Shown here: in pieces, positions 43,925 to 52,710 of the stretch
How the letters are laid out: each line of letters begins with the position of its first letter
Position numbering within the stretch: position 1 is the first letter of the stretch
Notes under the pieces: generated by a model
The model's input: the letters and a program-made list of their open reading frames with translations, nothing else
Database searches by the model: none
What the model was told of the DNA's origin: nothing
From: Candidatus Calditenuaceae archaeon
GTDB taxonomy: Archaea; Thermoproteota; Nitrososphaeria_A; Caldarchaeales; Calditenuaceae
DNA length: 57,426 nt
Direction: 5' to 3'
Assembly: GCA_025058055.1 (NCBI GenBank)
Contig: JANXEU010000026.1
Coordinates: forward strand, 1 to 57,426
Translations under genes and position numbers: made by a program

Positions 43925-45304
43925 TTAGGTCGGGAGTCCAAACGACTTCAGGATCGTCACGTGAAGGTCGGATTTCACCGGGTAGTAAACGAAGAACCAG
44001 AAGAGGGTAACGACAACGGTCGTCGCCAAGACAGACCTCTCGAACCTCCCGCGGGAGAGGAGGCTCACAAGGCCGATGCTCAACAACGGAACGACTTGAT
44101 AGAAGTAAAACGGATAGACCCATCTGTGCATTAAGTGTGCAACAGGTATGAAGACCAAGTAGTTGAAGGCGAGCCAGGCTATCAGCAGCACATATAGGTG
44201 GTCACCCGGGTACTCCATCCTCTCTCCACGTACTATAGCCCTCCAAGCGGCTCGAATGCCGAAGAGCGCCGAGAAGGCTAGCACGACCCATGTGGTCCAC
44301 CAGAGAGGTGAGGCCATGCCGTAGTAAGCGACCGGCTTATAGGTGTAGCCGTCGACGCTGACCGACACGACGTAGAACCCCATTGGAGCATATGTCACCG
44401 CAGGTAACGTCCAGCTCAAGGGCAAGTCCACCACAACAACGGATCCGTCGTCGTTGACATGAAAGCAGCTGAAGGGCGTACCACCGCCTTTGCAGTTGAA
44501 GGTCAATGACGAGTGGTATGAGAGTATGAAGTCGAGGTGTGCGAGAGGGTGAGGGAAAGCTCCGTAGTAATAGTCGTAAACCGCAAGACCCGCGACCATC
44601 ACCGCCGCAGACAACCCCAGCACCACGTATGTCGGTACGATCCCTTTGGCGACCCTATCGAGGGGAGTGCCGCGACCTGATGAGCTCCGAATCGCCCAGT
44701 AAACCAGTATCGCAAGGACGCCGAGCACCGAAGAGGCTTTTGTGAGGAGCCCCAGGCCGGCTGAGAGCCCCGTGAGCAGCCTTTTCCCCTTAACGCTGAA
44801 GTAGGCCGAGGTGAGGAGCAGTAGGGTCGCGGGAGGGTCGAGGACGCCGATTCCGCTCAGGTTGAACGAGGTGACGTCGAATGCGAATAGAACAGTCGCG
44901 GCTAGCCCCAGCCAAGGTGAACCTAGGAGTAGTGAGGCGAGCCTGAAGAGGACGTAGACGCTAGCCGTTCCGGTCAGGACTGACGCGATCCTCCATCCGA
45001 CGGGGTTGTCGCCGAACGCCCCCATTCCCAGCATCATCAGGAATTTGGACAGAGGAGGGTGCTCGTTGTTAGCGGCCTCACCGGCAAGCATCTTCCTCAC
45101 GGCCGGAACGTAATGGGCTTCATCGAAAACGAAGGCGCATTTTGTGGTGTCACTCCTGCAGGCCTCCGGGTCCTCGGGCGAGGGCGTCGTCATTACGGAG
45201 AGGTGCAAGACGAGTATGAACAGAGTCAGGGCTATCGCAGTGAGATGGGGGTCGATCCGCCGAAGTGCCTTGACTAGCCTCGATGCGAAACCCAACACCC
45301 TCAC
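43925..45304 (-). CDS. Protein O-mannosyltransferase-like GT39/PMT family membrane protein
   Basis: CAFVFDEAHYVPAVRKMLAGEAANNEHPPLSKFLMMLGMGAFGDNPVGWRIASVLTG; many TM segments. Confidence 0.88.
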   Translation of the reverse strand: MRVLGFASRLVKALRRIDPHLTAIALTLFILVLHLSVMTTPSPEDPEACRSDTTKCAFVFDEAHYVPAVRKMLAGEAANNEHPPLSKFLMMLGMGAFGDNPVGWRIASVLTGTASVYVLFRLASLLLGSPWLGLAATVLFAFDVTSFNLSGIGVLDPPATLLLLTSAYFSVKGKRLLTGLSAGLGLLTKASSVLGVLAILVYWAIRSSSGRGTPLDRVAKGIVPTYVVLGLSAAVMVAGLAVYDYYYGAFPHPLAHLDFILSYHSSLTFNCKGGGTPFSCFHVNDDGSVVVVDLPLSWTLPAVTYAPMGFYVVSVSVDGYTYKPVAYYGMASPLWWTTWVVLAFSALFGIRAAWRAIVRGERMEYPGDHLYVLLIAWLAFNYLVFIPVAHLMHRWVYPFYFYQVVPLLSIGLVSLLSRGRFERSVLATTVVVTLFWFFVYYPVKSDLHVTILKSFGLPT

Positions 45305-45353
45305 TCCCCCGGTCCGCGAGAGTTAGATATCAGCATGGACTTTCAACCTCTAA

Positions 45354-45770
45354 TTGGAATTGTCAGTATGTAAGCTCTACATCGACGGCTCGTCCCTCGG
45401 AAACCCAGGGCCCGCAGGATATGGCTTCGTGATCGAGGCGATGGGTACCGTCACGACCGGTAGCGGTCATATAGGGCGTGCCACCAACAACGTCGCCGAG
45501 TATGAGGCCCTTCTTCAAGGGTTGAGGAGGTGCCTAGAGCTACGTTGCAAGAGGGTCACGGTCTTCACGGACAGCGAACTTCTTGCCAAGCAGCTCAAGG
45601 GCGAATACAGGGTGAGAAGCCCCACCCTCCAGAGGCTCCACGGGGAGGTGAGGGCCCTAATCGAGAGGTTCGAGGCTTTCGAGGTCCGTCACGTCAGAAG
45701 GCACGAGAACGAATTGGCCAACAGACTCGCACAGGAAGCAGCCAAAGTAGGTAAGCAGGATACCGATTAG
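45354..45770 (+). CDS. rnhA: Ribonuclease HI
   Basis: LYIDGSSLGNPGPAGYGFVIE...TNNVAEYEALLQGLRRCLEL...VFTDSELLAKQLKGEYRVRSPTL...VRRHENELANRLAQEA. Confidence 0.96.
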   Translation: MELSVCKLYIDGSSLGNPGPAGYGFVIEAMGTVTTGSGHIGRATNNVAEYEALLQGLRRCLELRCKRVTVFTDSELLAKQLKGEYRVRSPTLQRLHGEVRALIERFEAFEVRHVRRHENELANRLAQEAAKVGKQDTD

Positions 45771-46399
45771 GAAGTCGCGGCGCGCCAGATCCGCTCGAAC
45801 TCCGACGTATACTGTGATGCCACTCTCGCGCTCACTATGACTATGAGGTTCTCGTCGTTCCTGTCCTCAGCGGCACCGGAGAAGTTGTAGCTTCCGGTTA
45901 TCACGATTTGTCCATCGATTACAATGAACTTGTGGTGCATGAGGTCCGGGTTCCCGTCGAGCCTCACGTTGACTCCGTTGTTTTTCAACCTCAGGTACTC
46001 AGAACCCGATTCGTTGATGCGAGTCCTCTCGATGATGACTCGGACGTCAATGCCTCTGTTGTGGGCACGAACGAGCGCATTCGCTATGTCGTCGCGCGTG
46101 AATGAGAAAATGGCAACGAGGACGCTGCTGTTAGCCCTGTCAATTGAGTCGACTATAATTGATGCGCAGTTCATGGTCTTTGAGAAGCAGATCGTTCGGA
46201 CAGAGACCTCGGGTTCTGCCAATACATCAATAGTGACCGTAGTCAACCTCACGACGTGTGTAGTGGTGGTTGCGGTCGTCGGGCTGATCCGCGTCTCGGT
46301 GATCGTCATCGTTTGACGTCCTGCTCCACTAATCGCCACACCTATGATGACCCCTAAGAAGACTAACGAGACCGCTAGGACCGCAAAGATCCTAGGCAT
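45767..46399 (-). CDS. Phospholipase D-like nuclease (Nuc-type, single HKD motif)
   Basis: DRANSSVLVAIFSFTRDDIANALVRAHNRGIDVRVIIERTR...HHKFIVIDGQIVITGSYNFSGAAEDRNDENLIVI; N-terminal signal/TM. Confidence 0.94.
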   Translation of the reverse strand: MPRIFAVLAVSLVFLGVIIGVAISGAGRQTMTITETRISPTTATTTTHVVRLTTVTIDVLAEPEVSVRTICFSKTMNCASIIVDSIDRANSSVLVAIFSFTRDDIANALVRAHNRGIDVRVIIERTRINESGSEYLRLKNNGVNVRLDGNPDLMHHKFIVIDGQIVITGSYNFSGAAEDRNDENLIVIVSARVASQYTSEFERIWRAATS

Positions 46400-46456
46400 G
46401 TCTACACGTCACTTCTTCAATTAAAAAACGGTGAACTTGAGTTTACTTGAACGTCT

Positions 46457-47086
46457 CTACCCTTGAACCACGTAGAGCACCGACTCCGCTATGGCAGTAG
46501 CGTGGTCTCCGATCCGCTCGAGGTATCGCAAAATCAGGAGCCTAGCTATGTCGCACCTTCTGTCCCCTTCGGAGTAGATTATCTGCCTTAGGTAGGACCT
46601 GTACAGCTCATCGACTTCGTCGTCCATCTCGATCACCTTCTTCGCTAGTTCTATGTCTCGTTTCTCGAAGGCCTCCATGCCCAACGACATCATCTCCCTT
46701 ACCTTGTTGCCTGCTTTGTCTATAAGGCCCCAGTCGCAGCCCGGCACGCTCCCGAAGACTCCGATGACTGCGGTTATGTCGAACGCGTATCTGCCGTACC
46801 TGTAGAACCCATATGAGACCTCCCCGCACGCCCTGATGTACCTGAGGTCCGAGGCAACGGGTTGGAAACGAGCAATTATCTCCGTCATCAGAGAGGAGAC
46901 ATCAAGATGGTGGAGCTTGAGCAGCTCTGCGAGCCTGTAGACCTCCGAAGTCATGTCCCTCTGTGTCCTGAAGGCCTCGATCGCGAGCGTGTAGGCCTTC
47001 TCGCTGAGCGGATACATCTCCTTCAGCTTCCCAGTTAAGGACTGAATGGCCACATCGATGAGCCTCATCAGCCTTACCGGTCGCAA
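46457..47086 (-). CDS. phoU: PhoU-domain protein
   Basis: MTEIIARFQPVASDLRYIRACGEVSYGFYRYGRYAFDIT...IARLLILRYLERIGDHATAIAESVLYVVQG. Confidence 0.93.
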   Translation of the reverse strand: MRPVRLMRLIDVAIQSLTGKLKEMYPLSEKAYTLAIEAFRTQRDMTSEVYRLAELLKLHHLDVSSLMTEIIARFQPVASDLRYIRACGEVSYGFYRYGRYAFDITAVIGVFGSVPGCDWGLIDKAGNKVREMMSLGMEAFEKRDIELAKKVIEMDDEVDELYRSYLRQIIYSEGDRRCDIARLLILRYLERIGDHATAIAESVLYVVQG

Positions 47087-47131
47087 CGACGATTTAGCCT
47101 AGATCCTACCCGCATGAGATTAGAACCGGCA

Positions 47132-47205
47132 TGGGCCCGGTGGGATTCGAACCCACGACCTACCGGTTATGAGCCGGCCGCTCCGCCAGGCTGAGCTACG
47201 GGCCC
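47132..47205 (-). tRNA. tRNA with anticodon CAU (elongator Met or Ile2)
   Basis: GGGCCCGTAGCTCAGCCTGGCGGAGCGGCCGGCTCATAACCGGTAGGTCGTGGGTTCGAATCCCACCGGGCCCA folds as a cloverleaf; 7-nt anticodon loop CTCATAA; no CCA encoded and no intron. Confidence 0.95.
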
Positions 47206-47468
47206 TAAGTCTTCACCAGCCAGCTCTCTATTTAGTGTCTTTTCGGAACTAACGTTAACCGATGTCACGCGTCTCCGGACCTTATCTAATCGCAGGAGAG
47301 GCCCCAGCCCTTAATGTTCCTCAGGATCCTCCACATGACCCCCGCGAGTTCGGAGGTGAGACGTGGGCCGGATGGACTGCGCGTCCGTGAGGACAGAGTA
47401 GATGACGTGAAACCCCAGACCGAATCGAGTGATAGGGTTTTGTAGGGATTGGGGTAGGAGTTGTTGAG

Positions 47469-47879
47469 TTGGTCGGAGTGCTTAGGGCCGTAGCACCGGT
47501 CGTTTCGGTGATCGCGATGAACAGCATAGGAAGCTACGTCTCAGCGAGGGGGGCGGGGCTCGCGTGCCCCGACTGGCCGCTCTGCCCACTCGTAATGGAC
47601 GAGCTGGTCCTCCTAGAGTTCGCTCACAGGGCCTTCGCCTTGGTCGTGTTGGTGGCGGTGGTCGCCGTGCTAATACCCTCGATGCGGATCGGCGGAACTG
47701 CGAGGAAGCTAGCGGTGACTGGGGTGATCCTATTGGTCGTTCAGATCGCGATCGGTGGCGCGATGGTTCTCTCCGCGCTCAGGCCGGAGCTAGTAGCTCT
47801 CCACATGGCATCCGCCAGTTCGGTGCTCGCGGTCTTCGCGATGCTCGCAGCGCATCTGATCTTCGGTGGAAGAGGGTGA
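47469..47879 (+). CDS. ctaA: CtaA/Cox15-like heme A synthase, half-size four-TM form
   Basis: GSYVSARGAGLACPDWPLCP...LLEFAHRAFALVVLVAVV...VQIAIGGAMVLSALRPELVALHMASASSVLAV. Confidence 0.88.
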   Translation: MVGVLRAVAPVVSVIAMNSIGSYVSARGAGLACPDWPLCPLVMDELVLLEFAHRAFALVVLVAVVAVLIPSMRIGGTARKLAVTGVILLVVQIAIGGAMVLSALRPELVALHMASASSVLAVFAMLAAHLIFGGRG

Positions 47880-48523
47880 AGGTCGCTGTTCTCGGTGGAA
47901 CGGCGGGATTGGGTAAGAGCCTAGCCCTACGGTTCTGTGCATCGGGCTTCGAGGTCGTAATCGGGTCAAGGGTGAAAGAGAGGGCCGAGGCCGTCGCGGA
48001 GGAGCTCAGCTCCTCTGTGGCGAGTTCGAGGGTTTCGGGAGCATTGAACTCAGTCGCAGTCGTTCAAGCGAAGTTCGTCTTCTTCGCGGTGCCTTACAGT
48101 GGTCTCTATGAGGTAGCCAGATCGGTGCGCAACAACTTAGCTGAAGAGTCGATCGCGGTCTCGACGGTGGTTCCTCTCGAGTCGGACATCGGCGGTTCGC
48201 CGCGATATTTGGAGCCGTCCGCAGGTTCGGCAGCAGAGGCATTGCAGCAGCTCCTCAAGAGTGTCCCCGTGGTCTCTGCGTTCAACTGCGTTCCGGCGGA
48301 CGCATTGGCTGACCTCAACCGAGAGCTGGACGTGATCGTCTGCGGGGAGCGGCAGCCGTCCGACGAGCTGATCGGTATGCTGAGAAGAGTGAGGGGAACT
48401 AGGCCCATCTACGGAGGGCCGCTGCTCAACTCAAGGGTAACGGAGAGGTTGACGCAACTCCTGATCGAGATCAACAGAGCCTACGGCGTCAAGGACGCCT
48501 CGGTTCGTATTGAGGGAGTTTAG
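47876..48523 (+). CDS. F420-dependent NADP reductase-like protein
   Basis: VKVAVLGGTAGLGKSLALRFCASGFEVVIGSRVKERAEAVAEEL...VVSAFNCVPADALADL...RRVRGTRPIYGGPLLNSR; GTG start at 47876. Confidence 0.88.
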   Translation: MKVAVLGGTAGLGKSLALRFCASGFEVVIGSRVKERAEAVAEELSSSVASSRVSGALNSVAVVQAKFVFFAVPYSGLYEVARSVRNNLAEESIAVSTVVPLESDIGGSPRYLEPSAGSAAEALQQLLKSVPVVSAFNCVPADALADLNRELDVIVCGERQPSDELIGMLRRVRGTRPIYGGPLLNSRVTERLTQLLIEINRAYGVKDASVRIEGV

Positions 48524-48554
48524 CCATTATATTCAGGTTTCAGAAGGGAGCTCC

Positions 48555-49910
48555 GTGGACCCAGCTATCTTTAGGGCCTACGACGCGAGGGGAGTTTACC
48601 CGAGGCAGATAAACGAGCGCGTAGCTTACGCGTTGGGAAGGGCCTTCTCTAGAATGACGGGAGCTAGAAGAGTACTAGTTGGGCGGGACGTCAGGCTCAG
48701 CGGCCCCTCTCTGATCAGAGCGGTTGCTCTGGGACTGGAAGATGAGGGCTCCGAAGTCTGCACAGCCGGAATGGTGCCGACACCCACCCTCTATCTCGGG
48801 GTCGTGGAGGGCAGGTTCGATGCTGGCGTTCAGGTCACCGCTTCCCATAACCCACCCGAATGGAACGGCTTCAAGTTCGTCCTCGGCAACGGCGAAACTG
48901 TCTCTGAAGGCCAAGGCATGGAGAGGCTGAAGGAGATTGCGATGTCGATCGGCGAGACGGAGCCTCCGAGACGCGACCCCGCATTCAGCCAGTTCGACGC
49001 GAAGGCGCTCTACCTCGAGAGGGTTAAGTCGCTGGTGAGGTTGAAGAGGAGAGTTCGGATGGTCGTGGATTTCTCGAACGGAGCAGGTTGCGAGGTTGGC
49101 AAACAGTTCTTCGAGGGGATAGGAATAGACCTTATACCGATGAACGACGTCCCGGACGGAACTTTTCCAGCCCACCTCCCTGAACCGACGACTGAGACGA
49201 TGAGAGAATTGGTTGAGGCCGTGAAGGAGCATGGCGCGGAAGTCGGTGCGGGTATAGACGGCGATGCTGACAGGGCCGTCTTCGTCGACGATCGTGGCAG
49301 GCTTCTTGAAGGAGACGTGACGCTCGCGTTCCTGGTGCAGAACTCAGACGTGAAGGGCAAGGTCGTCTACGACGTAAGCTCGAGCTCTATCGTGGAGGAG
49401 GTGATCAGAGGAAGAGGATGTGAGCCGGTGATCTGCAGGGTCGGCAGGGCCTTCATGTTGAGGAAGGTTAGAGAGGTGAGAGCGGTGTTGGGGGCGGAGA
49501 AGAGCAACCACGTCTACTTCTCGGAACTTTACGGGTTCGACGACGGCATCTTCGCCGTAGCGAAGGTCGCGGAGGCCCTTTCGAGGTCTGAGTCGAAGCT
49601 CTCGGACTTCGTTGACAGGTTGCCCAAGGTCCACGCCTCGACGATTTACACGGTGGACGTTGGAACCGACGACGTCAAGTGGCGAGCCATGGAGCTCATA
49701 GCCAAGAGGATGACCTCCTCATATGAGAGGGTGCTGACGATAGACGGTGTCAAGGCCTACCTCCCCGAAGGTTGGGTTCTCATACGGCCTTCCAACACGA
49801 TGCCGCAGATCAAGTACGTCGCGGAGGCCAGAACGGAGGAGACCCTCAACTCCTATCTCAGGATGGCGAAGACCGTCATCGACGAGGCGGTCCGCGGGGT
49901 TAGGGCGTAA
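48555..49910 (+). CDS. Phosphomannomutase/phosphoglucomutase
   Basis: IFRAYDARGVYP; VQVTASHNPPEWNGFKF; GAGIDGDADRAVFVDDRG; LIRPSNTMPQIKYVAEA. Confidence 0.96.
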   Translation: MDPAIFRAYDARGVYPRQINERVAYALGRAFSRMTGARRVLVGRDVRLSGPSLIRAVALGLEDEGSEVCTAGMVPTPTLYLGVVEGRFDAGVQVTASHNPPEWNGFKFVLGNGETVSEGQGMERLKEIAMSIGETEPPRRDPAFSQFDAKALYLERVKSLVRLKRRVRMVVDFSNGAGCEVGKQFFEGIGIDLIPMNDVPDGTFPAHLPEPTTETMRELVEAVKEHGAEVGAGIDGDADRAVFVDDRGRLLEGDVTLAFLVQNSDVKGKVVYDVSSSSIVEEVIRGRGCEPVICRVGRAFMLRKVREVRAVLGAEKSNHVYFSELYGFDDGIFAVAKVAEALSRSESKLSDFVDRLPKVHASTIYTVDVGTDDVKWRAMELIAKRMTSSYERVLTIDGVKAYLPEGWVLIRPSNTMPQIKYVAEARTEETLNSYLRMAKTVIDEAVRGVRA

Positions 49911-49970
49911 CCTATTTTGTCAACGGCGAGTAAGGGCCGTCGGTGAGAGGTACTGGATGTAGTTGAGCTG

Positions 49971-50588
49971 ATGCGAGAGGTCGCCGAGTCCTACGGCTAC
50001 CTCGGGGTCTTCGGGATCTCCCTTCTCGGAAGCCTCATACCCTTTCTCCCGCTTCCATACCTCTTCGTCGTGGTGATCTTGAGCAGAACCTTGGACCCGC
50101 TAACGCTGGGCCTAGCCTCGGGTATAGGCGGGGCGGTTGGAAAGCTGACCTCCTACGCCCTAGGAAGACTCGGGAACAAACTACTCGGCATCGAGAGGAA
50201 GAGGAAGATGGAGTCCTTGAGGGAGTTCATCGGAAAGTACGGTGACCTAGCGGTCTTCCTCTTCGCACTCACGCCGCTTCCCGACGACATCTATTACATT
50301 CCTGCAGGGCTGATCAGGATGCCACTTTGGAGGTTCATGCTGGCTAACGCTGCAGGAAAGGTCGCTCTGGCTACCTTCGTTGCTTACTTGGGTGGCGTCT
50401 ACATGACCGTCATAGAGTCGACGCTCGGCAACACCTATGGCTTCGTCGTGGCCGTTGCGGCGCTCGCGGTGATCACATACGTCATCTTCAGGGTTGACTG
50501 GGAGGCCTTCGTGAGCCACTACAGGACTGGTGGTTTGAGGGGTGTCCTGAGGAACCTCAACGAGGTCCTAGGCAACAAAAGGAGATAG
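49971..50588 (+). CDS. DedA/VTT-domain membrane protein
   Basis: GVFGISLLGSLIPFLPLPYLFVVVILSRTLDPL...GIGGAVGKLTSYALGRLGNKLL...FALTPLPDDIYYIPAGLIRMPLWRFMLANAAGK. Confidence 0.9.
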   Translation: MREVAESYGYLGVFGISLLGSLIPFLPLPYLFVVVILSRTLDPLTLGLASGIGGAVGKLTSYALGRLGNKLLGIERKRKMESLREFIGKYGDLAVFLFALTPLPDDIYYIPAGLIRMPLWRFMLANAAGKVALATFVAYLGGVYMTVIESTLGNTYGFVVAVAALAVITYVIFRVDWEAFVSHYRTGGLRGVLRNLNEVLGNKRR

Positions 50589-50608
50589 GTAAACTGACAA
50601 GACAACGC

Positions 50609-51850
50609 ATGGTGTGCGAGTTGAGGCGCTACAGGTCCGTCGATATAGAGGTAGTTGACCTGAACTCAGAGTACCTCGGCGTGGGAAGGAGGACCCTCAT
50701 GGAGAACGCTGGTAGCGCGATCGCCAGATACGTAGTCGAGCAGGAGGGAAGCCTGAGCGGGAAGAGAGTGGTCGTGATAGCGGGACCCGGCAACAACGGA
50801 GGTGACGCGCTCGTCGCGGCCCGTCACATGGCAGGACTTTGCGGATCGCTAAGCGTCGTGTTGGTATCGAGGGACGGTGTGCCAAAGACCTCCGAGGCCC
50901 TCGATGCTCTCAGACCGCTGACTAACATGTACCTTTCGGTCAGACTGCTGAGAGTAACAGGAGAAAGGCTTGAGGAGGAAGTGCGCAGTACCATCGCGGA
51001 GTCAGACGTGGTGATAGACGGCCTCTTCGGCACCGGAGTCAGAGGGAGCGTCAGGGAACCATACAGAAGCGTCATCGTGGCCGTAAACTCCTCAAACGCA
51101 AGGGTCTATGCGATCGACGTTCCGTCCGGACTCAACCCGGACACAGGTGAAGGGGAGCTATACGTGAGAGCTGACCACACGATCTGCCTCCACGGCCTCA
51201 AACCCTTCGCGGGAAGGGTGAGGGCTGGCTCGATCGTGGTGAGGCCAATAGGCGCACCACCCGAGGCTGAGACGGTCGCAGGTCCGGGAGACGCGGCAGT
51301 TTCGTTACGTCGGCTGAAGGGAGAGGTGAAGGTGAGGGTATCGAGGGAAGGCGGAGCGCTCTCTGAGGGCGCGCAGGCCGCTGCGAGTTCCCTAGGCGCA
51401 CAAGTGGTAGCCATCGACTCCTCGAGCTTCAGGACGGAGGCCCCAAGTGTGAGCTTCGCGTTCGATCGCACCGGCTCGGGCTCTGAGGTCTTGCTGGAGA
51501 GGTCGTCGGGCAGGCAAGAGACACTTGGGGAGTCACTGGAGCTCGTTCGGAGTAGGTATAGTGAAATCGGTGGGCCAGTATGGAGAATCGGAGGGGCCGA
51601 CGCCTTCACCGACGGTAAGCTGAGTAAAGCCAACTGGATCGAGCCGATACACTCGAGCGACTTCAGCGTCGGAGCCATGATCGGAACCGCGGCGGTCCTA
51701 GCGAGCTGCTGTGATGACCTGCACTACGTGATAGGCGCGGCGATCTATCTCACCAGACGCGCTCTTCGAGTGACATCTGCAGAGGAACGGGCCGAGTACG
51801 TGAACGCGTTGCTTAAGGAGGTCAGTAGAACCAGAGAATCAGCAGTATGA
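50609..51850 (+). CDS. nnrE: NAD(P)H-hydrate epimerase with degenerate C-terminal kinase-like domain
   Basis: LMENAGSAIARYVVEQ...VVVIAGPGNNGGDALVAARHMAG...VIDGLFGTGVRGSVREPYRSVI...VYAIDVPSGLNPDTGE; C-terminal half lacks GTGDVLTG. Confidence 0.92.
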   Translation: MVCELRRYRSVDIEVVDLNSEYLGVGRRTLMENAGSAIARYVVEQEGSLSGKRVVVIAGPGNNGGDALVAARHMAGLCGSLSVVLVSRDGVPKTSEALDALRPLTNMYLSVRLLRVTGERLEEEVRSTIAESDVVIDGLFGTGVRGSVREPYRSVIVAVNSSNARVYAIDVPSGLNPDTGEGELYVRADHTICLHGLKPFAGRVRAGSIVVRPIGAPPEAETVAGPGDAAVSLRRLKGEVKVRVSREGGALSEGAQAAASSLGAQVVAIDSSSFRTEAPSVSFAFDRTGSGSEVLLERSSGRQETLGESLELVRSRYSEIGGPVWRIGGADAFTDGKLSKANWIEPIHSSDFSVGAMIGTAAVLASCCDDLHYVIGAAIYLTRRALRVTSAEERAEYVNALLKEVSRTRESAV

Positions 51851-52655
51851 CGGCCGAGAGGGCCAGCGGGATCGTGAGCCCTGGTACTTGCTCCCACCTC
51901 TTCAGCATCGCGATCGTCAGGTAGTAACCGACCACCACAGCGAAGTTGACCGCCGCCGCGGCGAGGGGCCCGAGATACCTGTGTGCGACAGCTACCGCTA
52001 TCGAGTAGAACAGAAGATCGCCGAGACCTACCGTCGCACCGTCAAGCTCCACGACCATCCCTCTAAGCCCTTTGACTCTGTCGCCGAACTCGGGCCTCCT
52101 CAACGCCGAAAGGTAGCCACGCCAGACCATGAGGGCATCGAAGGCCGCGAAGGAACCGAGGAGTACGATCGCGGTCAGAGGCGGAAGGACAGACCCGACG
52201 ACTATGCCTCCGAGCGCTCCAGTAAAGGAGGCCGAGATAGCGGCCGCCAGTCCCGTGGTCCTCCTAACGGCGAAGGTCGCAGCCCCCGAGAGGCCGAAGA
52301 TCAGAGCCAGCACGGCCGAGTCCGGTAGCAGTAGCAGAACCCCTGATGAAGCGACTAGGTAAAGGGCCGAGAACGCGGTCACTAGGAAGTAAGCGATTAA
52401 CGCCAGATATCCGACGGTCCTCGGGAAGCGGAACAGCAGGAGGACCAACAGAGTCCCTGAGGCGGCGACGAAGCCCATGAGCACGACGGCGTTGAGGTAG
52501 GGAGCGGGTGAGGACTCAGGCATGACCTCGGGCTCCTCTACTGTGACCAGAGGAGGGATCGCATCTATGGGCGGCTCGAAGGGAGGGGTCAGTACGTAGA
52601 GCGTTGTCCACAGGACGGCCGTCAGTATCAGTGGCAGTAGCAGGACGACGCGCAA
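51822..52655 (-). CDS. Presenilin-like intramembrane aspartyl protease (GxGD, COG3389-like)
   Basis: About 8-9 TM segments; SFAAFDALMVW (FD in place of YD), VGLGDLLFYS (GxGD), C-terminal PGLTIPLAL. Confidence 0.82.
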   Translation of the reverse strand: MRVVLLLPLILTAVLWTTLYVLTPPFEPPIDAIPPLVTVEEPEVMPESSPAPYLNAVVLMGFVAASGTLLVLLLFRFPRTVGYLALIAYFLVTAFSALYLVASSGVLLLLPDSAVLALIFGLSGAATFAVRRTTGLAAAISASFTGALGGIVVGSVLPPLTAIVLLGSFAAFDALMVWRGYLSALRRPEFGDRVKGLRGMVVELDGATVGLGDLLFYSIAVAVAHRYLGPLAAAAVNFAVVVGYYLTIAMLKRWEQVPGLTIPLALSAVILLILWFY

Positions 52656-52710
52656 CTCCGCACTCAGTGCCGATGCGAGCTATATCACCGCTACCTCTCC
52701 GCTCGTATCG

